A program made the position numbers and the translations under genes. Positions 24,063 to 31,251 of a DNA stretch of 64,000 bases are shown in pieces (positions within the stretch are counted from its first letter, which is position 1; each line of letters starts with the position of its first letter). Below the pieces are notes generated by a model. It searched no databases. It saw nothing but the letters and a program-made list of their open reading frames with translations, and was not told the DNA's origin. This DNA is from Chloroflexota bacterium (lineage in GTDB: Bacteria; Chloroflexota; Anaerolineae; UBA2200; JACIWT01): NCBI GenBank assembly GCA_014360825.1, contig JACIWT010000008.1:81606-145605 (forward strand). The letters are read 5' to 3'.

Positions 24063-25718
24063 ATGAAAACCAATAGAATCTATTTGCTGTTGACCCTGTT
24101 TGCTTGCGTGGCTTTGCTAGCCAGTTTTATATCTGGCTGCGCGCCAGCGGCCCCACCGACCCCTGTGCCGCCTGCCAAGGCCACCGAAGCACCACCCACG
24201 CCTACGCCAGTGCCTCCGGCCAAGCCCAAGATCCTCCGCGATGGTTCCTTGTTAGATTCGGACCTAAGTGGCCTGGACCCGCAAATGGACATGAGCCTGG
24301 CAATGTACGGCGTGGCCCGCCAAATCTACAGCACGCTGGTGCGCCTCGACTATTCGGGTGACCTCTCCATTGTGCCCGACTTAGCAGAGAGATGGGATAT
24401 CTCTCCTGACGGCAAGGTCTACACTTTCTACCTCAGGAAGGGAGTCAAATTCCACACCGGCCAAGAAGTCACCGCAGAAGATGTGAAGTTCACCTTCGAG
24501 CGCCTCTACGATCCAGCCCTGGCTTCGCCAGCCCAGATGTTTGGCGTCTACATCGTGGGGGCGATGGACAAGGCAGGGGGCAAAGCCACAGAGGTCGAGG
24601 GCATCAAGGTGATCGACAAGTACACCATCCAATTCACCCTGAGCCAGCCCTACGGCGCTTTCCTGGCTGAACTGGTCACGCCCTGTCTCGGCATCCTCTG
24701 CAAAGAAGAGGTAGAGAAGTGGGGCGCTGACTACATCGTGCACCCATCCGGCACCGGCCCCTTCAAACTCAAGGATTGGGTCCGGGGAGAGAAGATCGTC
24801 TTGGAAGCCAACAAGGACTACTACGAGGGCCCACCGGCGCTGGACGGCGTGGAGATCATCATCATCGAAGACTCAGCCACCGGCATGCTGAAATTCGAGA
24901 ACGGTGAACTGGACGTCTACGATGTGCCCACCGCCGAATTGGAGCGCCTGACCACCGACCCCAAGTGGAAGGATCTCGTGGTGCGGGTGCCAGCGCTGGA
25001 TACCTACTATTTCCAGTTGAACAACTTTTCGGGACCGCTCAAGGATGTGCGCGTCCGCCAGGCCATCGCCCATGCCATTGACCGACAGTCCATCCTGGAT
25101 AAGGTCCTCAAAGGTACTGGCGTACTGGCTAACACCGTCCTGCCACCGGGCATGCCCTGCTACAACCCGGACATCAAGGTATATGAGTACAACGTCGAAA
25201 AGGCAAAAGCCCTGCTCACGGAAGCCGGGTATGAGAAGGGCTTCACCATCAAGTGCGTGCAGCGTGCTCAATCCGACGTTGTGGATGCCATCGTCGCTCA
25301 ACTGGCCCAGGTGGGTATCACCGTCGAGCAACAGATCGTGGAGCGCAGCGCCTTCTGGGATATGGTGTACAAAGGCCAGACCGACTGCTACTACCTGAGT
25401 TGGTGGGCCGACTTCGCCGATCCGCACAACTTCTTCGCCTATATCTGGCGTTCCGCCCCGGAGACCGAAGAGTCGAAGAACATGTACGTCAACCCCAGGG
25501 TGGATGAATTGATTGACAAGGCAGCGACCACGACCGATTTAGAGGAGCGCTGCAAACTCTATCACGAGATCGAGAAGATCGGCATCGAGGAGGACTGCCA
25601 GCGGGTGTGGTTATGGCACCTGGAGACCATGCGCATTATCCAGCCATGGGTCAAGGGCTTTGTCCTGCCGCCTAACGAGGTGGTCTTCTACTATCCCGTT
25701 GACCTGACAGAGCACTAA
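24063..25718 (+). CDS. peptide ABC transporter substrate-binding lipoprotein (551 aa)
   Basis: AAAGGAGGAGG ribosome site. Lipoprotein signal with FISGC lipobox (Cys 26) and a Pro/Thr linker repeated twice (PTPVPPAK). Family 5 binding protein (DppA/OppA type): SGDLSIVPDLAERWDISPDG then VYTFYLRKGVKFHTG and VTAEDVKFTFERLYDP in the N-lobe, RQAIAHAIDRQSIL near 335. Captures oligopeptides or similar outside the membrane for the two permeases downstream. A 12-bp-stem hairpin follows, as often seen after the most abundantly made subunit. Confidence 0.92.
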   Translation: MKTNRIYLLLTLFACVALLASFISGCAPAAPPTPVPPAKATEAPPTPTPVPPAKPKILRDGSLLDSDLSGLDPQMDMSLAMYGVARQIYSTLVRLDYSGDLSIVPDLAERWDISPDGKVYTFYLRKGVKFHTGQEVTAEDVKFTFERLYDPALASPAQMFGVYIVGAMDKAGGKATEVEGIKVIDKYTIQFTLSQPYGAFLAELVTPCLGILCKEEVEKWGADYIVHPSGTGPFKLKDWVRGEKIVLEANKDYYEGPPALDGVEIIIIEDSATGMLKFENGELDVYDVPTAELERLTTDPKWKDLVVRVPALDTYYFQLNNFSGPLKDVRVRQAIAHAIDRQSILDKVLKGTGVLANTVLPPGMPCYNPDIKVYEYNVEKAKALLTEAGYEKGFTIKCVQRAQSDVVDAIVAQLAQVGITVEQQIVERSAFWDMVYKGQTDCYYLSWWADFADPHNFFAYIWRSAPETEESKNMYVNPRVDELIDKAATTTDLEERCKLYHEIEKIGIEEDCQRVWLWHLETMRIIQPWVKGFVLPPNEVVFYYPVDLTEH

Positions 25719-25748
25719 GCCAGTAACCCGCCTCGAGTGGCGGATGAT

Positions 25749-25778
25749 ATGCGGGGGTGCTAAAATGCACCCCCGCAT
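25749..25778 (+). terminator. intercistronic hairpin (attenuator) after binding-protein gene
   Basis: ATGCGGGGGTGC and GCACCCCCGCAT form a perfect 12-bp stem with a TAAAAT loop. No U-run follows, so it more likely stabilises or attenuates than terminates completely. Confidence 0.7.
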
Positions 25779-25810
25779 CCTAATGTAGCGCGTTTGGAGC
25801 AGGGAAAAAT

Positions 25811-26740
25811 ATGACCGCCTATATTGCCCGCCGATTCTTGCAGATGATCCCCGTCTTCATCCTGGTCACCGTGATCACCTTCACCCTGATGAACGTCGTC
25901 CCAGGGGACCCGGTGGTAACGATGCTGGGACCACGTGCGGCATCTCAGAAGAGCCTCGTGGAGCGCATCCGGCACGAGTACGGCCTCGACCAACCCGTTT
26001 ACGTGCAATACTTACGTTTCGTGAGCGGCATCCTACATGGAAATTTCGGCAAGTCTTTCTTCTACCGCCAGCCCGTGATGAAACTGATTCTGGAGCGGCT
26101 TCCCATTACGATCGCCTTGGCGGTCTCGGCTATGATCATAGACTTGGTGATCGGCATCGCCGCCGGCACGATCTCGGCGATCAAACAGTATTCCATTGCG
26201 GACTACGTCGGGATGTTGATCGCCCTCGCTGGCGTCTCGATGCCCAGTTTCTGGCTGGCCCTGCTCCTGCAACTGGTGTTTGCTTACCGGCTCGGCCTGT
26301 TTCCCGTCTCTGGTTTCTCGGAGGGGCTGAGGTCCCTGGCGCTCCCGGCCCTGACTCTGGGTTTGTTAGGCTCCGCCTCCACTGCTCGGATGACCCGTTC
26401 CTGCTTGTTGGAAGTGCTCCGAGAGGACTACGTGCGCACCGCGCGGGCCAAGGGACTGCGCGAGCGGGTGGTCATCTTCCGGCATGCTTTCCGCAATGCC
26501 CTGATCCCTCTTGTGACTATGGAAGCCATCGGCTTCGGCGTTTACCTCACCGGGGTGGCCTTCCTGGAAATCGTCTTTGGCTTGCCTGGGGTGGGTAAAC
26601 TTCTTCTGGACGCTACCTTTAACCGCGATTTATTCCTCATCCAAGGGGATGTGATGTTCTGTGCTTTCATTTTTTTGTTCGTCAACCTGGCTGTGGATAT
26701 CCTGTACGCTTTCCTCGATCCGCGTATCCGCTATCAATAG
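25811..26740 (+). CDS. DppB-like peptide ABC permease (309 aa)
   Basis: Six membrane helices, N-terminal YIARRFLQMIPVFILVTVITF and MNVVPGDPV are typical for DppB/OppB. EAA-type loop RTARAKGLRERVVIFRHAFRNALIP (about 210-235) contacts the ATPase, though no ATPase gene is in the operon. Forms a heterodimer with the next gene product. Confidence 0.93.
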   Translation: MTAYIARRFLQMIPVFILVTVITFTLMNVVPGDPVVTMLGPRAASQKSLVERIRHEYGLDQPVYVQYLRFVSGILHGNFGKSFFYRQPVMKLILERLPITIALAVSAMIIDLVIGIAAGTISAIKQYSIADYVGMLIALAGVSMPSFWLALLLQLVFAYRLGLFPVSGFSEGLRSLALPALTLGLLGSASTARMTRSCLLEVLREDYVRTARAKGLRERVVIFRHAFRNALIPLVTMEAIGFGVYLTGVAFLEIVFGLPGVGKLLLDATFNRDLFLIQGDVMFCAFIFLFVNLAVDILYAFLDPRIRYQ

Positions 26741-26761
26741 TCGAAACGAGAGGGGTTGCTT

Positions 26762-27646
26762 GTGGAGAAGACAATGAAGTTCCGCGAAGAAAAGGCCCCG
26801 CGTACCTTTATCTCGGATGCCTGGGATCGGCTGCAGCGCAATAGGATGGCGATCGTCGGGCTCGTAGTCATCGTACTCCTGTTTGTGGTCGCCATCTGTG
26901 CCCCGCTACTTGCACCGCACGACCCCATAGAGCAACACTTGGAAGACAGTCACTCGCCGCCGGGGAGCAAGTACCCGCTGGGAGCAGATATTAAGGGCCG
27001 TTGCCTCCTCAGCCGGCTGATCTACGGCACCCGTGTTTCATTGTTAGTGGGCTTTTTGCCCCAGTTTCTCTCCCTGTTTGTGGCCGTGGTGATGGGGTTG
27101 GTCTCTGGGTATTACGGCGGCCGGGTAGATGACCTGATCATGAGATTAGCCGACGCCTTCTTCGCCTTCCCCAGCCTTTTATTTATGATGGCTCTGATGT
27201 TTGTCCTGGGACCAAAGGGGGGACTGTTGGGCATCATTTTGGGGCTGGGAGTGGTGGGCTGGGCTGGCCGGGCTCGCATCATGCGCGGGCAAGTGCTCTC
27301 CATCAAAGAGCGCGCCTACATCGAGGCCGCCCGGGCCGTGGGAGCCAGCGACCTGCGCATCATTTTCAGGCATGTGCTGCCCAATTGTCTGGCCCCGCTG
27401 ATCGTGAGCACCACGATGGCCATCCCAGGAGCCATTATGACCGAGGCTGGCTTGAGTTTCATCGGGCTGGGTGTTCCCCCACCCACTCCTTCCTGGGGTG
27501 AGATGCTCTATTCCGGCAGACCCTATATTCGCACCATGCCCTGGCTCTCCATCTGGCCCGGCCTTGCCATTTTCATCACTGTGCTCAGTTTCAACCTCTT
27601 CGGCGATGGCCTGCGAGACGCCTTGGACCCATACTTGAAGCAGTGA
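26762..27646 (+). CDS. DppC-like peptide ABC permease (294 aa)
   Basis: GTG 26762 lies 6 bases after GAGAGGGG; TTG 26756 and ATG 26774 are alternatives. N-terminal cytoplasmic stretch, then six helices, with the DppC landmarks LAPHDPIEQ, PLGADIKGRCLLSRLIYG and EAA loop IEAARAVGASDLRIIFRHVLPN. The ATP-binding partners must be encoded elsewhere. Confidence 0.92.
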   Translation: MEKTMKFREEKAPRTFISDAWDRLQRNRMAIVGLVVIVLLFVVAICAPLLAPHDPIEQHLEDSHSPPGSKYPLGADIKGRCLLSRLIYGTRVSLLVGFLPQFLSLFVAVVMGLVSGYYGGRVDDLIMRLADAFFAFPSLLFMMALMFVLGPKGGLLGIILGLGVVGWAGRARIMRGQVLSIKERAYIEAARAVGASDLRIIFRHVLPNCLAPLIVSTTMAIPGAIMTEAGLSFIGLGVPPPTPSWGEMLYSGRPYIRTMPWLSIWPGLAIFITVLSFNLFGDGLRDALDPYLKQ

Positions 27647-27655
27647 TTCTCCTCC

Positions 27656-28882
27656 ATGAAGATCCGCGATAATCAACTCTACCTCGCCGATTGCAAGGCG
27701 ATTGACCTAGTGCGTGAATACGGCTCTCCCCTCTACGTCTACGAGGAAGAGACCATCCGCCGCCAATATCACACTCTGGCACAGACAATCGCGTATCGCC
27801 CACTGCGCATCCTCTACGCCTGCAAAGCCAACACCAACCTGGCCATCCTGAAAATCCTACTGGAGGAAGGAGCGGGCATTGACGCCGTCTCGCCAGGGGA
27901 GGTTTTCCTCGCCCGCCAGGCCGGCTACCCGCCGGATCGCATCCTCTACACCGGCTACAATGCCAGCCAAGAGGAACTCGCCTACCTGGCGCGTGGGGGT
28001 GTGATGCTTAACCTGGACTCGTTCACGCAAATGAGGCATTGGGCGCGGCTGAAACCCGGGGCCAGGGTATCCGTCCGCATTAACCCTGGGGTGGGCAGTG
28101 GCCACCACCAGTATGTGGTCACTGCTGGGGAGCATAGCAAATTCGGCATTGACCGCCGCCAACACGAGGAAATCAAGTCCCGGGCCAAAGAGGAGGGACT
28201 GACCATCATTGGCTTGCAAAGCCATATCGGCTCGGGCATCCTGGATGCAGAGGTCCTCCTCGAGGCTATGGCCTTGCTCTTAGAGACCGCGCGCCATTTC
28301 CCTGACCTGGAGTTCATTGACATCGGGGGCGGACTGGGTGTTCCCTATCGGCCCGGCGAAGAGCCGCTGGACATCGCGGAATTCGGACGTCAGGTGTCGG
28401 CTATCTTCTCTGATTTCTGCGCCTCCTACGGGCGAGAACTGACTCTGATGCTCGAGCCGGGACGTTATTTGGTTGCCGAGTCCGGCTACCTCTTGGTTAC
28501 AGTGAACGACATCAAACACACGCCGAATAGGACCATCGTGGGCGTGGACTCTGGCTTCAATCATTTGATCCGTCCCGTGCTATACGGGGCATATCACCCG
28601 ATCATCAACGCTTGCCGGGTAGAGGGGGAGAAACACGTGGTTACAGTGGCCGGCAACATCTGTGAGAACGGCGATATCTTCGCCCAGCAGTGCGCTCTGC
28701 CGCCCACAGAGGAAGGCGATATCCTGGCCATCACCCACGCTGGAGCCTACGGCTTCTCTATGGCCAGCCGCTACAACTCGCGACCCCTGCCGGCAGAGGT
28801 ACTGGTCAAAGGCTCCCAGAGCCGTCTCATCCGGCACAGAGAGAGCCTGGATGACCTACTTCATAGACAAACCAATCTGTAG
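27656..28882 (+). CDS. lysA: diaminopimelate decarboxylase
   Basis: 408 residues, 9 bases after the permease stop. Fold III PLP enzyme: PLP lysine 57 in LYACKANTN, HSKFGID, GGGLGVPY, LEPGRYLVAESGYLL, active-site CENGD (usual LysA CESGD), and GAYGFSMASRYNSRP near the C-terminus. Converts meso-diaminopimelate to L-lysine. Placement inside a peptide-import operon with an M55 D-aminopeptidase suggests it handles diaminopimelate released from imported murein peptides, in addition to or instead of the biosynthetic pathway. Confidence 0.9.
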   Translation: MKIRDNQLYLADCKAIDLVREYGSPLYVYEEETIRRQYHTLAQTIAYRPLRILYACKANTNLAILKILLEEGAGIDAVSPGEVFLARQAGYPPDRILYTGYNASQEELAYLARGGVMLNLDSFTQMRHWARLKPGARVSVRINPGVGSGHHQYVVTAGEHSKFGIDRRQHEEIKSRAKEEGLTIIGLQSHIGSGILDAEVLLEAMALLLETARHFPDLEFIDIGGGLGVPYRPGEEPLDIAEFGRQVSAIFSDFCASYGRELTLMLEPGRYLVAESGYLLVTVNDIKHTPNRTIVGVDSGFNHLIRPVLYGAYHPIINACRVEGEKHVVTVAGNICENGDIFAQQCALPPTEEGDILAITHAGAYGFSMASRYNSRPLPAEVLVKGSQSRLIRHRESLDDLLHRQTNL

Positions 28883-29053
28883 GGGCGGGGTTCACCCTGC
28901 CCAAACCAACCTAGGGGCAGGCCTCGCGCCCGCACAACGTAGGGGGCAGGTCTCGCGCCTGCACAACGTAGGGGGCAGGTCTCGCGCCCACACAACGTAG
29001 GGGGCAGGTCTCGCGCCTGCACAACGTAGGGGCGGGCCTTGTGCCCGCCCAAG
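28879..29053 (+). repeat. array of six 27-33-bp GTAGGGG hairpin repeats
   Basis: Six tandem units; the clean period is 29 bases (GTAGGGGGCAGGTCTCGCGC plus CTGCACAAC). Each unit can fold (GCAGG..CCTGC; last unit GGGCGGGC..GCCCGCCC). The array fills the gap between lysA and the next gene and starts inside the lysA stop region. Confidence 0.85.
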
Positions 29054-29067
29054 AAGGAGTCTAAACA

Positions 29068-30084
29068 ATGACAGAAAACATCCGCACTATTCACTACGGC
29101 CTCGGACCCATCGGGGCGGCCATCGCCCGCCTCGTGACCCAACGACCAGGATTCACCATCGTCGGTGGTATTGACATTGACCCCGCCAAGGCGGGTCGTG
29201 ATATAGGCGAGGTCATCGGCCTGGACGCCCCGCTGGGTGTTACCGTCTCCGATCAGCCCGGAGAAGTCCTGGCCAGCAGCCAGGCAGACATCGTCGTACA
29301 CTCCACCGGCTCTTTTCTGAAACAGGTGCAGCCACAGCTCCTGGAAATCATCGCTGCGGGCCTGGACATCGTATCCACCTGCGAAGAACTATCCTATCCT
29401 TGGATGCAACACCCAGCGCAGGCTTACGAACTGGACCGGGTCGCTCGCCAACACAAGGTTACCGTGGTGGGCACGGGCGTCAACCCAGGGTTCATCATGG
29501 ACACCTTGCCCATTGCCCTCACCGCGGTTTGTCAGGAAGTGCGGCGCATCCGGGTGCAACGCATCGTGGACGCCTCTCAGCGCCGCCTGCCGCTGCAGAG
29601 GAAGATCGGCGCCGGGCTGACGGCAGAGGAATTTGCCGCCCGAGTGGAGACGGGCACCGTGAAGCACGTCGGTCTCCCAGAATCGGTGGCCACCATCGCC
29701 GATGCCCTGGAGTGGAGATTGGACCGCATCGAGGAGACCATCGAGCCACTGATTGCCGATCGCCCCCTGAAGAGCAAATATATCGAAGTGCAGCCTGGCC
29801 AAGTAGCGGGCTTACAGCAAATAGCGCGCGGCTGGAAAGGAGACGAAGCGGTTATCACCCTCGACCTGCGCATGCAGATCGGCGCTGAAGAGGCCGGCGA
29901 TTCCGTCTTCATTGAGGGTACACCAAACCTGGAGATGGTGGTGAAAGGCATCCACGGTGATGTGGCCACAGCAGCCATCGTGGTCAACGCCATCCCACGG
30001 GTGATGAAGGCCCCACCCGGTTTGTTGGCTATGAAAGACCTGCCTCCGGCCTGTGCACCTGGCAAGAACCAGATGGGATTTTGA
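29068..30084 (+). CDS. 2,4-diaminopentanoate dehydrogenase-like oxidoreductase (338 aa)
   Basis: AAGGAG ribosome site. Dihydrodipicolinate-reductase-like Rossmann domain with GLGPIGAAIARLV (9-21) and GGIDIDPAKAGRDIGE, then VVHSTGSFLKQV and STCEELSYPW, TGVNPGFIMDTLP (about 137-150), the hallmarks of 2,4-diaminopentanoate dehydrogenase (ornithine fermentation) and its homologues. It lacks the DapB SGTTGW-type motif. It probably deaminates a diamino acid with NAD(P). Substrate in this operon (diaminopimelate- or lysine-derived) is inference. Confidence 0.82.
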   Translation: MTENIRTIHYGLGPIGAAIARLVTQRPGFTIVGGIDIDPAKAGRDIGEVIGLDAPLGVTVSDQPGEVLASSQADIVVHSTGSFLKQVQPQLLEIIAAGLDIVSTCEELSYPWMQHPAQAYELDRVARQHKVTVVGTGVNPGFIMDTLPIALTAVCQEVRRIRVQRIVDASQRRLPLQRKIGAGLTAEEFAARVETGTVKHVGLPESVATIADALEWRLDRIEETIEPLIADRPLKSKYIEVQPGQVAGLQQIARGWKGDEAVITLDLRMQIGAEEAGDSVFIEGTPNLEMVVKGIHGDVATAAIVVNAIPRVMKAPPGLLAMKDLPPACAPGKNQMGF

Positions 30085-30110
30085 TAAAATTGGGAAAGGG
30101 AAGGATCAAT

Positions 30111-30920
30111 ATGAGAGTATTCATTTCCGCCGATATGGAAGGCATCTCTGGGGTGGTCGCCTCGCCACAGACAGAAATGGGGGATAAGGAATACGACCGG
30201 GCACGCAAACTGATGACCGCGGAGGTCAACGCCGCCATTGAAGGGGCGCTGGCTGGCGGTGCAAACAAGATCGTGGTCAACGATTCCCACGGCTCTATGC
30301 GCAACATCCTGATCGAGGAACTGAACCCTGCCGCCACTCTCATCAGCGGCGCACCTAAGCCCCTGAGCATGATGCAGGGCATAGACGAAGGCTTCGATGC
30401 TGCCTTCTTCGTTGGTTACCATGCCCAGTCCGGCACAGCCTATAGCGTTTTGGATCACACCTACTCCAGTATCGTCTATCAGGTCAGCCTAAACGACCGG
30501 CCGATGGGCGAGACCGGGCTCAACGCAGCCCTGGCCGGCTATTTCGGGGTGCCGGTGGTGTTACTGACAGGTGACAAGATGGTGGTGGAAGAGGGCAAAG
30601 CCCTGCTCGGGCCAACGTTGGAGGTCGTGGCGGTCAAGGAAAGTTACAGCCGCGTGGCAGCCAAATGCCTGCCGCCTCAAGTGGTCCGCGACCAGATCAA
30701 GGCGGCGGCTCAGCGGGCGCTACAGGCGAAGGCGGTTCCTTTCACCATCCGCCCTCCCATCACACTGACCATTGACTTCACCTCCAGCGCCCATGCCGAT
30801 AAGGCAGAACTGATCCCCGAGAGCAAACGGGTCGGCGGCCGGCGGATCCAATACACCCACCACGATTATCTGACCCTCTACAAAGTCTGGCGGGCGATGC
30901 TGATATTAGCGAGCCAGTAG
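30111..30920 (+). CDS. M55 D-aminopeptidase (DppA-like, 269 aa)
   Basis: ATG 30111 with GGGAAGG site; an upstream in-frame start overlaps the previous gene. Zinc residues of the M55 family are visible: Asp and Glu in SADMEGISGV (8-10), His in NDSHGSMRN (about 61), His in VGYHAQSGT (about 104), and Glu in MGETGLNAA (about 133). Enzymes of this family release N-terminal D-amino acids from peptides; Bacillus DppA is the first gene of a dipeptide-import operon, as here it is the last. Confidence 0.92.
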   Translation: MRVFISADMEGISGVVASPQTEMGDKEYDRARKLMTAEVNAAIEGALAGGANKIVVNDSHGSMRNILIEELNPAATLISGAPKPLSMMQGIDEGFDAAFFVGYHAQSGTAYSVLDHTYSSIVYQVSLNDRPMGETGLNAALAGYFGVPVVLLTGDKMVVEEGKALLGPTLEVVAVKESYSRVAAKCLPPQVVRDQIKAAAQRALQAKAVPFTIRPPITLTIDFTSSAHADKAELIPESKRVGGRRIQYTHHDYLTLYKVWRAMLILASQ

Positions 30921-31029
30921 GCATCTGTGAGGATGACTTAGTGAAGCGTTCGGCTCACCGGGTCGGTCGAAGCGCAAACTGCTGGGTGCTTATGCCAAAT
31001 GACATACAAGCGATAGAAGGAACCCAACG

Positions 31030-31251
31030 ATGAGCAATTTGATTGTAAAAGCGATCCTGGGCCTGGCTTTTTGGATACTATGTCTGGCCCTCATCTTGTT
31101 TGTATCGGCCGGATCCCTGGGCTTCTGGCAAGCCTGGGTCTTCCTGGCCGTATTCTCGGTTTGTACTATCCTCATAACCGCGTATTTGATCCAATACGAT
31201 CCGATCTCACTCCCCAAACACCGCATCCGCCGCCATCCCGGGCTTGAGTAA
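31030..31251 (+). pseudogene. truncated isoprenylcysteine-methyltransferase-family gene
   Basis: Product starts with two membrane helices (KAILGLAFWILCLALILFV and FWQAWVFLAVFSVCTILITA) ending in YLIQYDP, matching the N-terminus of ICMT/NnrU-type methyltransferase family proteins of about 200 residues. At about 31205 the sequence runs into the 3' end of the opposite HlyD gene, giving a nonsense tail, so only the first third remains. AAGGAA precedes the ATG. Confidence 0.7.

Noticed and set aside
28879..29053. CRISPR array
   Set aside because: Units are contiguous 27-33-bp tandem repeats without unique spacers, and no cas genes are present.
28861..29301. Minus-strand frame across the 29-bp repeat array
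   Set aside because: Translates the hairpin repeats into RARDLPP-type repeats; an artefact of the array.
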